64,000 nt of DNA from Phalacrocorax aristotelis (taxonomy: Eukaryota > Chordata > Aves > Suliformes > Phalacrocoracidae): contig NC_134276.1 in assembly GCF_949628215.1 (NCBI RefSeq), positions 8,397,690 through 8,461,689 of the forward strand. The letters are read 5' to 3'. A model generated the notes under the pieces. That model made no database searches and was not told the DNA's origin. It was given only the letters and a program-made list of their open reading frames with translations. The position numbers and the translations under genes were made by a program. This document shows, in pieces, positions 26,230 through 39,027 of the stretch (position 1 is its first letter; each line of letters opens with the position of its first letter).

Positions 26230-28455
26230 TTTGTGCACAAAGCTTCACCATGACTTTGGAAACAAAGCACCTAAAGCTCCACCTGCAGTCACAAAACTAT
26301 ATCATTGCAAGAGCAACGGGGACTTGGTGAGACTGCTCACACAACTGGACAGCTGCCACGGACAAATACCAGCTCTTCAGAAAGGATGGCCAGGAGCAGT
26401 GAGGATGCGGGTCACCCATGTGCAGGGAGCTTTTCTACAGGGATGGACAACAGTCAGGTTGGGAGCTTATGGGTCAGGTGCGGAAAAGAGGCTGGTAAGG
26501 GCAGCATTGTGGTGGGAGTGTGTTACAGACCACCAGTCACAGTAAGGAAGCGGACAAGCCTTCTCTAAACAGCTCTGGATCACATGCCCTTGTTCCCATC
26601 GGGGACTTTAACCCCCCCTGGTATCTGCTGGAAGAGCAACATGGTGGGATGAAGGCAGTCCAGGAGATTTCTGGAGTGCATGGGGATAGCCTTCATAGGG
26701 ATAGTGCATGGGCCAGTCAGCTGGATCTGCTGCTCACTGCCACAGAAGGAGGGGAACATTGCCACTGAGGATGAGGAAAAGGCTGAGGTACTAAATGCCT
26801 TCTTTGCCTCAGTCTTTAATAGTCAGACCAGTTATGCCCAGGGTATTCAGCCCCCTAAACTGGAATAAACACCCCATAATCCAGGAGGAAGCAGTTTATG
26901 ACCTGCTGCTCCACCTGGACACTCACAAGTCTACAGGCCAGATGGGATCCACCTGAAGGTACTGAGGGAGCTGGTGGAGGAGCTCGCAAAGCCCTCTCCA
27001 TCATTTATCAGCAGTCCTGGTTAACAGGGGAGGTCCCAGATGACTGGAGGCTTGCTGATATGATGCCCATCTACAAGAAGGGCCGGGAGGAGGATCTGGG
27101 GAAGTACAGGCCTGTCAGACTGACCTCAGTACTGGGGAAGGTTATAGAGCATTTCATCTTGAGTGAGCTCACCAGGCAAGTGCAGGACAACCAGGGGATC
27201 AGGCCCAGCCAGCATGGCTTCATGAAAGGCAGGTCCTGCCTGACCAACCTGATCTCTATGACCAGGTGACCCGCTTAGTGGATGAAGGGAAGGCTGTGGA
27301 TGTTGTCTGCCTAGAATTTAGCAAAGCCTTTGACACTGTATCCCACATTCTCCTGGAGAAACTGGCTGCTCACAGGTTGGACATGTGTAATCTTTGCTGG
27401 GCAAAAAACTGGCTGGATGGCTGAGCCCAGAGAGTTTTGGTGAATGGAGCTAAAGCCAGTTGGCAGCCAGTCACGAGTGAGGTTCCCCAGGGCTCAGTGT
27501 TGGGGCCAGTCTTGTTTAATACCTTTACCAATGATCTGGATGAGGGGATCGAGTACACCCTCAGTAAGTTTGCAGATGACACCAAGTTGGGCAGGAGTTT
27601 TGATCTGCTGGAGGGCAGGAAGGGTCTGCAGAGGGACCTGGACAGGCTGGATGGATGGGCCGAGGCCAATTGTATGAGGTTCAACAAGGCCAAGTGCTGG
27701 GTCCTGCACCTGGGTCACAACAACCCCAGGCAACGCTACAGGCCTGGCAAAAAGTGTCTGGAAAGCTGCCTGGAGGAGAAGGCCCTGGGGGTGCTGGCTG
27801 ACAGCCGGCTGAGCATGAGCCAGCAGTGTGCCCGGGTGGGCAAGGAGGCCAAGAGCATCCTGGCTTGTATCAGGAATAGTGGGGCCAGCAGGAGCCGGGC
27901 AGGGATGGTGCCCCTGTGCTCGGCACTGGTGAGGCCACATCTCGAGTGCTCTGTTCAGTTTTGGACCCCTCAGTACAAGAAGGACATTGAGGTGGTCGAG
28001 CGTGTCCAGAGAAGGGCAACAAAGCTGGTGAAGGGTCTGGAGAGCAGGTCTTATGAGGAGAAGTTGAGGGACATGGGGGTGTTTAGCCTGGAGAAGAGGA
28101 GGCTGAGGGGAGACCTTATCGCTTTCTACAACTACCTGAAAGGAGGTTGTAGTGAGGTGGGTGTTGGTCTCATCTCCCAGGTGACCAGCAATAGGATGAG
28201 AGGAAATGGCCTCAAGCTGCATCAGGGGAGGTTTAGATTAGCTATCAAGAAAAAATTCTTTGCTGAAAGAGTGGTCGGGCATTGGAAGAGGCTGCCCGGA
28301 GAGGTGGTGGAGTCGCCATCCCTGGGGGTATTTAAAAGACATGTAGACGTGGCACTTGAGAGCATGGTTTAGGACACACGGTAGTGTTGGGTTGATGGTT
28401 GGCCTTGATGATCCTAGAGGTCATTTCCAACCTTAATGATTCTATGATTCTAAGG
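26230..28455 (+). mobile_element. CR1 LINE, longest copy (endonuclease remnant to 3' end)
   Basis: Begins in the CR1 endonuclease region: SIVVGVCYRPPV near 26495 and the catalytic-type GDFN at 26602-26613. It then jumps by internal deletion near 26700-26760 to EDEEKAEVLNAFFASVFNSQ. RT follows from about 26940 with [48 protein letters not shown] and FADDTK (27569-27586). In motif A the first catalytic Asp is Glu (LEFSKAFDT near 27310). The element ends at the octamer tail ATGATTCTATGATTCTA. The 311-codon frame at 27437-28372 is its 3' half. Frameshifts, a stop near 27422 and the Asp-to-Glu change make it inactive. Confidence 0.94.
27437..28372 (+). pseudogene. CR1 ORF2 C-terminal half (RT motif C to end)
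   Basis: A 311-codon open frame covering RT motif B and C (FADDTKLG), the thumb, and the conserved C-terminal block ([20 protein letters not shown] to [14 protein letters not shown] and the final [16 protein letters not shown]). It is the longest undamaged stretch of CR1 coding sequence apart from the 10.9 kb copy. The upstream RT is broken, so it is not a functional gene. Confidence 0.92.
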
Positions 28456-28514
28456 ACTGGCTGGGGATGCAATGATCATTGGCATGCCCAGCTCTAGTTT
28501 CCGTGAGATAGCAG

Positions 28515-29530
28515 GGACCTGACAGGCTTCATCCAAAGGGGCTGAGAGAACTGGCTGATGCCACAGCTACAGTCACAGTCATCTTTGAAAGTCTTCCAGA
28601 GATTAGGAAAGATCCCTGATGACTGGCCAATGACAAATATATTGCACCTATCTTAAAAAAGGCCAAAAGTATTATTTGGGGAACAGCAGGCTAGTCAGCT
28701 TCACTTCAATCCCTGGGAAATTCATGGAGCAAGTCCTCTTGGAGCAAGTTCCCTCTGAAGCCATGTCCAGTCAAATGAAGATGATCAGTGGGAACAGTCA
28801 ACATGAACTGACCAAGGGAAAAATCACACCTGACTGACCTGACTTCCTTCTAGGATAAAATGACTGCATCTGTGGATGAGGGGGAGCAGTGGACGTCATT
28901 TACCACAATTCTAGCAAGGCTTCCATCGCTCTCTCCCACAATAGCGTCATCCATTTGGAGGAGCTGCTGAAACTCTTGAGGGCAGAGCTGTCATACAGAG
29001 AGACCTTGACAGGCTGGAGGAAGGGGCACACAAGAACTTCATGAAATGAAAAGAAAAAAACACCACAAAGCCTAAGTCCTGCCCCTTGAAGGATGAGCTG
29101 GAGACCAATTGGTTGGGGGGCAGATATGCTGAAAAGGCTTTAGGGGTCCTGGCAGATTAAAAGCAAAAAGACCAACAGCCTCCTGAGTTGGATGAACAGG
29201 AGCAGAGTCAGAAGATCCGGGGAAGTGATCATCCCCCTTCTAGATAGCACTTGTATATCATATCTAAAACATAGTGTCCAATTTTACACGTAGACATATC
29301 CCCAATACAAGAAAGACATTGATAAGTAAAAAAAAATCCCCATGAGGACAGCTAAGCCCTGGGACAGGCTGCCCAGAGAGGTTGTGCTGTCACTGGTCTT
29401 GGAGCTTTTCAATCTCAAATGGAAAAAGCCCTGAGAAACCTGGTCTGGTGCCTGAGTGACTGTGCTTTGAGAGGAGGTTGAACTAGAGACTCCCCAAAAT
29501 CTCTTCCAACCTGATAATTTTGTGATTTGA
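28515..29530 (+). mobile_element. Ancient diverged CR1 LINE
   Basis: Runs in the same direction as the preceding CR1 and starts within about 60 bases of its end. Traces of CR1 RT are visible (a run like GLRELADATA, then IFESLPEIRK, SLGKFMEQ-like text and a thumb region) but every frame is broken. It ends TCTTCCAACCTGATAATTTT followed by GTGATTTG. Divergence is much higher than in the copy upstream. Confidence 0.8.
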
Positions 29531-32147
29531 ATAAGACAGAGACAGAGAGAACCTCAAATGATACACAACATACAGACTAATCAACCTGGTAACAATAAAT
29601 TCATTCATATTATGATAATTTGTTTCAGTCCTTTTCATCCTTTTTCTCAGACTGCTCTTCTACTAGGGAGCTGAGTATCTCCTGTAGCCATGAGCCCAAA
29701 CAAAAGAAAGTGAAAGAGAATCACACCCAACAACACTGAAGATGAGCTTTACTCCTTCGATCACAGTTATTATACATTTGGGACAGTGTCCTCTGTGTTT
29801 TATTGCTGCTGGATTTTTTTTAATGCTTTTTTTTCCAAACCCTCCTCCTCCACCTCTTATTTCAAATCAATGTTTACAACATCAACCAATTAGCCAAGCA
29901 AATTCATTCCACATCTACGGGCTTTTCCCAAAGTCAAGGCATAAGTTGAATAGTAATACGATGGTTATACATCAATAAATGCAGTATTTGTCATTACGTC
30001 TAACTCTGACAGTGTGTGTGTAATGAGTATTTCAATTACACGGCAACTAGAACTTGAACCTTTTGCCTGTGTGTATCAGCACATCAATTTAATGGTCCTT
30101 AGCATACATGCTTCCAGCTTATGAGCAATAAACACATTTGCAAGGGGACAGTTACAGTCACAGTTAAAGTTACGGCTGATAGATGAACCATAGCTACTCT
30201 TGCATTGAAATTCTCAACACAAACTGTATTAGCAATAAATATAAGTAGGGGTTGCACAGAATATATCCTTCTCCCCTTTATTTGCATTTAACCAGCATTC
30301 CTGAGGCTGACTTAAATCATGTCACACTTACAGCTTCATAGTGTGAGAAAAAAGATCTGGCTTTTACCTTGGAAAATAATGCATTATTTTATATTCTTCC
30401 CTGCAAGCAGGAAGGAACCTTCCTGACAAATAGTTACAAAGGCTCCTGCTGAAAACCACTGGGTGAAATAATGAGAAGAGCAGCTGATCTTAGAGTCGCT
30501 CCTTGAAAGCCCTTGATGCCATCCGTACACAGGGCTTAAGCTGTGTTTTACTCCACATTCTCTAGCAGTGGTGATGGCCACAAGCTGCACCTATATGAAA
30601 TAAGCAGAAAGTACAGGGTGTGTTGTCACATTGTCTCCACAGGCTCAAAGGAGGCAGAGAGAGCCTGCAGACCCGATCTTCAGCTTTATTGTAGGAGCAC
30701 ACAATGAAAATTGTACAAATGTCACTTTTGAACTCCTGCAATTATAGACCAGATGGGCACTCGGTTAATTTCCTGAAGGCTGAAAACTCCTATAAACTAC
30801 AGCATCCAGTAGCGCAAAAGAAGCTAAAACCAGAGGGAGTGGTGGGGCACAGGGAAGACAGTTTTCTGCAGCAGAAGCCAGGCTATCGCACTGGGATGTA
30901 AGGATAGCCTTGCTATCCTTTCTGATGCATACCCTCCGTTGGCACCTCAGAGCCAGACACACTGGCCCTGTGTTCAAGTCTTCTGAGCAGATTATTCCAC
31001 GTGAAAAGGTATGGTTTACTGTGTCCAGATCTATTCAGATAAACTCCAAATGTTCTATTCAGATAGAACCATGAACCTGCCTGTCCCTTTTGCACTGCTT
31101 AAAAATTTTTGTGTGGTTATTTATCCTGATATAAAGTAGATCTGGGAAAACTAGTCTCATGGGAATGGGGGAGAGCTCTCGTTTGGTAATGCTTTCTATT
31201 CCAATACAAAGAAATAGATCCTCCGCTCAAGGAGCATGGATTTTTCTCCTCCCACACACAGTAATACCTGCACTGGAACTCTTTACAAATGGACATTACT
31301 GATTCTTAACAAGTTGACATTCAAAGTGCATTTGTCCCAAAGTGATGGCATTGGAAAAAAGATGCAATACATGTTTCCTACTGCAAAATGGCAGCTGTTC
31401 CCATTTCAGGGGCTGAACACTGTTGTGCCATAAGTTATCTCATCAAGTGTGAGCCTAACAGCTGCTGAGTTCATTCATTCTGCACAGCACCCATTTCAGA
31501 GTCAGCTTGGAGCAGCTACTGCCTGAGTTCAGGCACCCCAAAACGAGATGATTAGTAGGCACCAGTGTATCTTCAGGGAAGAGCAACTGCGTACTTGTGT
31601 CAGGCTGTTAAAATTAGCCAGGCTTAGGGCTTTTGGAATCACAACTCAGTGCCTTTACTTGGTTCACTAGTTTATTGTAATTCTGTATCAAGTGGGCCAG
31701 GGACATTGATCTCAGCAGTCCTGGGTGCTGCACAGCTCTGCTCACATTCTGACTGGAAAAAACAGGCTTCGGTCCAAAGCTCCATAATGTTTAGATTACC
31801 AGGGTTTTTAAAAAATTATTTCATAAGTTGAATTCTTTTTTTTTTTTTTTTACAGAAGGCTGACATTGTTTTACTTTCAATGAAAGCTCTTTAAAATTTT
31901 GCACCCTTTTTTTCCCATCCAAAGCTGTCTTTTTAAGCATAGACTTATTGTTGTTTATCTGCTTCCTCAAGTGGAGCTTACTGATCAGTTTTATACTGAG
32001 TTATACTTTTTTAGTAAATGCTTCTTGAATTTGTCCCCCAAAGAAACCTCTTTGCAGCTGAAAGAACAAGAGAGGTAGAAACAACAATATCCCTATTTCT
32101 TTGTCCGCCTTCTCTTTTCACTGCATCAGAGAGAAAGTTAATATGAA
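29531..32147. other. Intergenic, nothing recognised
   Basis: About 2.6 kb of AT-rich sequence with a T-run at 31836-31851. No coding signal. Confidence 0.6.
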
Positions 32148-32945
32148 GCAGGGCTGCCATTCAGAGGGACCTAGACAGGCTGGAGGAAGGGAACAACAGG
32201 AACCTCATGAAATTCAACAAGGACAAATATAAAGTCCTGCCTCTGGGAAGAAAAGCCCCTGGCAACAACACGAGCAAAGGACTGGCAGGCTGGGGAGCAG
32301 CTCTGCAGAGAAGTCCCTGGGGTCCTGGCAGGCCACAAGCTGGGCACGAGCCAGCCGTGTGTCCTGGCAGCAAAGACACCAACAGCCTCCTGGGCCATCT
32401 GAACAGGGGCAGAGCCAGGAGATCCAGGGAGGTACTGCACCCAGTTTTGGGTGACACAAGGAATACAGGGAAGACATTGATAAATTGGAGCAAATTCAGG
32501 GGAGGGACACCAAGATGGCAGGGGCTGGAGCACTTGAACTGTGAGGAGAGAATGGGGGGAGTGGGCTTGTTCTGCCTGGAAAAGGGAAAACTTCAGGGGG
32601 CCTAACAGCAGCCCCGAGGTGTTTAATGGGAGGTCATGAAGGAGACAGAGCCAAGCTCTTCACTGCGGTGCAAGGCAGGAGGATGACAAACCATGGATGT
32701 AAACGGAAGGAAGTCCACACTGGATATAAGGAACAACCTTCCCCATGAGGACAGTCAAGCTCTGGGACAGGTAACCCGGAGAGACTGGACAGCCTCTATT
32801 CTTCAAGGTTTTCAAGATCTGACTGGATAAAGCCCTGAGCAACCTGGTCTGATCTCATAACTGACCTTACTGTGAGCAGAAGGTTCAACTACAGACTTCC
32901 TGAGGGTCCCTCCAGCTTCCGTTACCCTGTGACCCTGTGATAACT
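32148..32945 (+). mobile_element. Diverged CR1 LINE 3' portion
   Basis: The + strand reads QRDLDRLEEGNNRNLMKFNK in broken frames, then LPLGRKAPGNN and further C-terminal CR1 text to CEERMGGVGLFCLEKGK. It ends in a CCAGCTTCCGTTACC segment with CCCTGTGACCCTGTGA, a variant of the octamer tail. Confidence 0.85.
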
Positions 32946-34283
32946 CACATATGCAGGTATAGACAAGGAATGGTGGAAGTGCCATATTTGATCAGAGGAA
33001 TAACTTACCTAGGCCAGGATCTTTTTCCTAACATCCACATGCTTCTGAGGAAGACACAAGAAGCCCTGCTGGCTACTGTAAGGGAATAGAGGGCACCCAG
33101 GAGAAGTTTCCTGCAAATGTTAAATGCAGTGTCAATGAACAGCACAACCAGCCACCTCCTCCTCCTGAGATCTGTGAGATTAATGGCAGTGAAGTCACCA
33201 AGCAGACCTCTCATTAGCCCAGTGTTGTCAGCATGTGAATTAGAGCCACCTGGAGCACAGACTTCATGGCAAGAGCTAGAGCATTTAAGTCGTGTGAAAC
33301 TCAAGCACGTCCTACAGTTCTAACTGTGGTGTAACTGGGTATCAAGGCTGTGCCTACGTGCACACCTAGCTGCACTTGAGTCATTAATTCCCTGGGTGTC
33401 CAGAAAATCCTGAGCTCATTATCTACGGGGATGAGACAATGGTCTGTCTTGAGACAACAGTCCAACCTGAGACAAGGTGATTTACTGCCCTCCTAGAGAC
33501 CCCTGCAACTAAACTCTTGACTAACTCAATTTCAGAGACTCTTCCTGCCAGCTCCTGCCTGTGCCTAGACCAATTTATTTGTCACAATGTGCCGAGTCAC
33601 ATCCTGGGGTGGTGAATCTGGCCATCCCAGAGACCTCCCACGCAGTTCCTGCTACAGACCTGGCCTAACCGTACATAGAAAAGTCACATTAGTATACAGT
33701 ATTAACTGTGCCTGCAGGTGCAAGAATGGCCCCTTGGGACAGTCTTTTGTGCACAGTTAAGATAGTCCAGAGATATTTTGTACATAGTTTAAGATAATCA
33801 GTAGCAAGGGATCATTCTTGTGCAGGAGTGGCCCCATAGGACCATTAACCAGGTGGATATAGGAATACAGGAATTTAGCAGAACAGCAGCTTGGGGAGCC
33901 TCACCCAGCCCAGGTGAAGACATCATTGCAAGCACACCTGCAATCTCCCAGTAAATTACTTTATCACAGCCTGCTCATAGGTCTGGTGCCTCTACTTCAT
34001 CTTCTACTCTCCATGCCGTTCCCTCCATGCTGTTTACAGAGGACATGGTCTGGTGCAGGTGTAGATCCAGCTCCAGAGCTCCCAGTGGGGCAAAGCAAGC
34101 AGAGAGTGTGGAGGCATCTGAAGGCTCACTTTGCACATAACCTCTAGTTTGTACTCTGGATGGACTGGGGTCGGTGGTGAGGAAGCATGACCACAATGAA
34201 GCTCCACGGTTTGTTCTTCTATAAAGGATAGCGATGGTACTTTGAAGCTAAAATGCAGCAATGTGTACAGAAGTACCCAGATA
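32946..34283. other. Intergenic, possible old LTR-like segment
   Basis: No gene. Between about 33710 and 33850 an imperfect duplication is visible (words GCAAGAATGGCCCC and GCAGGAGTGGCCCC; CAGTTAAGATAGTCC and TAGTTTAAGATAATC), of the sort found in retroviral U3 regions, but no LTR ends could be fixed. Confidence 0.4.
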
Positions 34284-34562
34284 TAGAATCACAGAATGGT
34301 TTGGGTTGGAAGGGCCCTTTAAAGATCATCAAGACCAAACTCCCAGCCATGGGCAGGGACATTTTCACCAGACCAGGTTGCTCAAAGCCCCATCCAACCT
34401 GACTTTGAACACTTTCAGTGAGGGGGCATTCTCCAGGCAACCTGTTCCAGTGTCTCACCATCCTCATCACAGAACTCAATTTGTTAAAGCCTCTTCTGAC
34501 ACCTGTAAGCCTCACAGTGCAGGGGCAAGTGCTTCTTGCCACCTTCCTGTGTTTGAAACTAC
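34284..34562 (-). mobile_element. CR1 LINE 3' fragment
   Basis: The minus strand ends TTCCAACCCAAACCATTCTG then TGATTCTA at 34284. Upstream the C-terminal pattern [20 protein letters not shown] is visible. About 280 bases, 5'-truncated. Confidence 0.85.
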
Positions 34563-34649
34563 CAGCTCCCACACTGAAACAACCTACGCGCTGTTTTGCA
34601 CCAGGAGGTGCTGGTCCATTACGATCCCAGTAAGAACACAATCAAGAAT

Positions 34650-34672
34650 AGACTAGACTAGACTAGAATATT
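34650..34672. repeat. 5-bp tandem repeat (AGACT) at a CR1 3' end
   Basis: Four AGACT units, the last decayed to AGAAT, flush with the minus-strand CR1 tail. Confidence 0.85.
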
Positions 34673-35150
34673 TCAGTTGGAAGGGACCTACAAGGATCAT
34701 CTAGTCCAACTGCCTGACACTTCAGGGCTGAACAAAAGTTAAAGCACATTGTTAAGGGCATTGTCCAAATGCTTCTTAAACACTGACAGGCTTGGGGCAT
34801 CGACCACCCCTCTAGGAAGCTGGTTCCAGTGTTTGATGACCCTCTTGATAAAGAAGTGCCTCCTAATGTCCAGTCTAAACCTCCCCTGGTGCAGCTTTGC
34901 ACCATTCCCACATGTCCTATCACTGGGTCCCAGGGAGAAGAGCTCAGCACCTCCCTCTCCATTTTCCCCCCTCAGGAAGCTGTGGGGAGCGATGAGGTCG
35001 CCCCTCAGCCTCCTTTTCTCCAAACTAGACAAACCCAGAGTCCTTAGCTGCTCCTCATAGGACATGCCTTGCACTCCTGTCACCAGCTTCGTCACCCTCC
35101 ACTGGATGCAGTCAAGGACCTGAATGTCCTTTTTAAATGGTGGGGCAGTC
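34650..35150 (-). mobile_element. CR1 LINE 3' portion with unusual 5-bp tail
   Basis: A 148-codon minus-strand frame carries the CR1 C-terminus ([60 protein letters not shown]). In place of the octamer, the 3' end on the minus strand is a short TCTAG tandem repeat (34650-34672). Confidence 0.92.
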
Positions 35151-35177
35151 AGACTCTGTAAAGTATCATTTAAGATC

Positions 35178-35308
35178 ATGTTCAAAAAACATGTAGACGT
35201 GGTACTTCACGGCACGGTTTAGGAGGCATGGTAGTGTTGGGTTGGCAGCTGGACTTGATGATCTTAGAGGTCTTTTCCTACCTTAACAATTCTATGATTC
35301 TAAGGTGT
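35178..35308 (+). mobile_element. CR1 LINE terminal fragment, opposite orientation
   Basis: The last ~130 bases of a CR1 on the + strand (FKKHVDVVLH-like reading, then GGACTTGATGATCTTAGAGG and CCTTAACAATTCTATGATTC). It abuts the minus-strand CR1 just before it. Confidence 0.88.
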
Positions 35309-36894
35309 TATTTATTAGAGCTAAGGCTATAAAGAAAGAGAAAATAGTACAGATAACTTTACACCCTTTGAGACGGTGGGAACCCCAAGTGGTATGGCAT
35401 CAAACAGCCCTCCAATCCACGCACAGCACACTGTGCAGATCCCCTCCATAAAAGAGATTCTCCCATTTTGGTCATTTGAGCTATTACAGGATTTTCTTAA
35501 AAGGCAACAACTCTATCCATTGTTTCTACTGCCAAACAGGAAGGATATTTGCATGAGAAGTTCTTGCTGCAATTTTTAATAAAGGCAAGGCCATGCAGGT
35601 GGTGAAATCACTGATACCAACTGAGAACTGCCTGCAGGCTCCTCCACTGCAGCGAGCTGGCTATGTTAGGGATTCGCACAGCACAACACACGCACATACG
35701 TGCATCACAGTGCAAGCCACAGCCCTCCACACCCAGAAGAGCCCCTCTATTCACGTCAGCTTGCTTTAAACATGAAGGCAAATCCTGACATCCCTGGGAC
35801 AGACTTGCTCTTCAGTCCTCCCTGCAAGTACCACTGCCTAGCCTACCTATGTCACGAGGAAAGCATCGTGCTGCCAATGCTCATTCATCTTTTACAGGCC
35901 TCTGTCTCCTTTGTGCTTGAGCTTTCACTTGCATGAACTTTTCCTTTTTCTCTTGTGGGGTGGAAGGATTGTTTAACTGTGCCTGCTCTGGCATACAGAC
36001 TCATGCCCCTGTGCAGCTTGTAGCTCTGCTACCAGACTTCCTTGAGCAGACTGGCATGAAATGTCTTGGTCAGATAGTTTAATTGTCATAAATTACAAAT
36101 TCAAATACTCTCTAAAAAGTGTGTACTACTAAACAACTAAACTACTAAAAGTGTCATCTTTCCACTTTTTTTTTTTTTTAATGGAACATTTGGAATTTTC
36201 TGTTACAGAATAAAAGGTTTGAGACCCATGTTTTACCTAAATATAGTTTTTCAACTGTCAAAAAAGAAAATGAACTGTTCCAGTTGACATGAAATCTGTT
36301 TGGTTTTCCTGTTGTGCAAGTTTTTTTGCTTTGGATCAAGCCCAAATAAATTAATCTTAGTTTTTCACTCAGCCCATGAATACAAAAAAGTCAGCTGTTT
36401 CCATAATTCTGCCCCTCAGGACAATGAGAACAGTTTCCTTCTATAGGCAGGAATTGACCACCAAATTTTCACAGTCCAGTTAGCTCCTCCCAGAGTTCAA
36501 TGAAAATTTATTTTTCTCATGCTCCGCTGCCTTGCCGTGTTACTCTCCTGGATTTCCTTGGCAGCATAAAGAAGCCAATCAAATTTAGTTGCTATTGGTG
36601 ACTTAGGAAGTTGTTTTATGATGCAACACTTAGAGTTCTGCCTTCAGAGTTGCTCCGATTCAAGCTAGATACCTACCTGGTGTTCATATCTGCAAAGCTA
36701 GAGCACACATATTTGGTCTTCCGTGGATGTAAGTCAAAATAACATTAGGTCTGTTTGTCAAGCAGACAGGGCTCTGCTGATGTACTGGTCTCAGAGATCA
36801 GTAGGTACCAAGACCTCCTAGGCTAGGAAACACTTTGGAAAGTGTTTTCTGACAGATCCATGGAGAAATTGAAGTTTTTAACCTATTTTGCTCA
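35309..36894. other. Intergenic, nothing recognised
   Basis: About 1.6 kb, with a T-run near 36166-36180. No gene or repeat family recognised. Confidence 0.6.
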
Positions 36895-37295
36895 TAGAAT
36901 CATAAAGGTTGGAAGTGACCTCTAGGATCATCAGGGCCAACATCAACCCAACACCACCATGTCTCCTAAACCATGCCCTCAAGTGCCATGTCTACACATC
37001 TTTTAAATACCCCCAGGGATGGCGACTCCACCACCTCTCTGGGCAGCCTCTTCCAATGCCTGACCACTCTTTCAGTAAAGAAACTTTTCCTAATATCCAA
37101 TCTAAACCTCCCCTGATGCAGCTTTAAGCCGTTCCCTCTCGTCCTATCGCTAGTAACCTGGGAGAAGAGACCTCACTGCAGCCTCCTTTCAGGTAGTTGT
37201 AGAGAGCGATAAGGTCTCCCCTCAGCCTCCTCTTCTCCAGGATAAACACCCCCAGTTCCCTCAACCTCTCCTCACAAGACCTGCTCTCTAGACAT
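36895..37295 (-). mobile_element. CR1 LINE 3' fragment
   Basis: Minus-strand CR1 tail. The 3' end is at 36895 (revcomp of CATAGAATCATAAAGGTTGG), with the coding remnant [20 protein letters not shown] and [20 protein letters not shown] further in. It is close to the copies at 20.3 and 28.0 kb, but inverted. Confidence 0.92.
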
Positions 37296-39027
37296 CCAGT
37301 ATTCAAACCTACTATCTATGCTTAACACAGGAGCGGCTGAAGAAATGTTCGGCTCTAAAACAGCACTCGGAAGTTCATCACATCCTTTTGAATCACTCAC
37401 CGCCTCCTAAAGCTGCCTCCTTGCTGCTGCTGATCGCACTCACAGCTGATCTGCCCACATGGCTGATCTTCCCATGGACCAGGCAGTGGCCATCATGTCC
37501 AGCCTCACAAACGCGTCCCTAGAAACAATAATGTCCAGATGCCTCTCCTCATGCCCTCAGTGTGCCAAAGGCTTCCTGAAGAAGGCAGGTGATAATTTCA
37601 GCCTACAGAAGGAGAGGTCCTTCCTTTCCTCCCAAAAAGGGAGAGAAAGTAGAGAAGAAGGAAGCTAAAACTATTAACTCTATGCTCCCTCCCACCACCA
37701 ACCCAGTTCCAAGGAAGGGAAGTAATGGCTTTAAGCAGTAAAAACTATAGTAGGTTCCGCTTGTACATCTACCATTGAATAATGTGATTCTTGGTCCCAG
37801 TGGATAAATCCTGCTGACCCAAAAGGGAAACAGGATCTCTGGTTAAGATACTGGTCCAGGTTTTAAGAGATTTCAGTTCAAGCCACATAACCATCCTGGC
37901 TGTGTCTAATTGATAGCCTGAGCCCATGCTCTCCTTGAATCCAAACTATTTTAATACGAAATCCACTCTCAGGTATCAGTTTCCAGCACATTCTGAAATA
38001 AAAAAGGTTTAGCCTGGTCTACTTGTTACTGAACGCCCATGCATATCCTTCCTCATCATTTAGGTCCCCGTAGGTGCTCTAGGCGTTATGTGAGACGCAG
38101 GCTGCCGACCTACCATACGCAAAGCAGACAGCATGGTGCGTACGTGAGGATGCATCCTGCAGTTTATCTTGCTCTCCAGGTTATTCTGAGGACAAAAGGA
38201 ATTGTTCAACTTCCCCATCTGTGTCTGCTCTCTGTAAACCTAGCCTTTAGCTCCTCTAGGGAGAAAGCTGGCAGACAGGAGGGAAATAGCCGACGCCCTG
38301 CCAGCTGGGTACAATTCTGATTTAGAACCTAAACCCAGATTAACCTTTTCCTCAGCAAGTATCTTGTCTACCTACCAAGGGAGATGATTTCAGCTGGAAC
38401 TTCTGTAATGCAAACAAATAGCAACAAAATGCTACCTCTGTATCAGTAACATGAAAATGGCCATTTAAAAAATTTTTTCAGCCGAATCACCCACATACAT
38501 TTTTCTGTTTTTCAAGGAAGCCATGTGCAAACAACTAAAGGTATTTCAAAGGCATTTGAAATAAATAAAAAGGATTTGCCTTGGCTGAAAGCAGGATTAT
38601 AGAATAGCAGCCTGAAACCCTTGGAAGTCTAGGACCTCTTCCTCTCGCCTTTGTAAATGTGAGTGACTCACATGAGCATTTGGGCTACACTTTGCTCCAA
38701 CCTCTCTTTCAAATCATGAATCATTTTGTTCAGAGTCAACGACAGGAGAAGCCCACTTTCTCTCCAGAGGGGTGATTTATAAAAGCAAACCTGCAACAGC
38801 ATTTGTTCTTTTTAATTGTTTTCTTCATGCTAAATTATACAAGTCTGCAAAGAAGATAGGAATCATTAAAGCCCTGAGATGGAGAAGAAGCATTAGGTTT
38901 AATCCCTTCACATAGCAAATTTCTGTACTCTATATTTCCTAAGTGATTCAGTGTCAGATGATGAGCTTTACAGGTTATCCGAGTCTCATCATCAGGAAAT
39001 TTGTTACAGAAGTTTCATTTTCCATTC

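Noticed and set aside
27494..28222. 242-codon frame on the minus strand
   Set aside because: It is the antisense shadow of the CR1 ORF2 on the + strand; its composition follows the CR1 codons.
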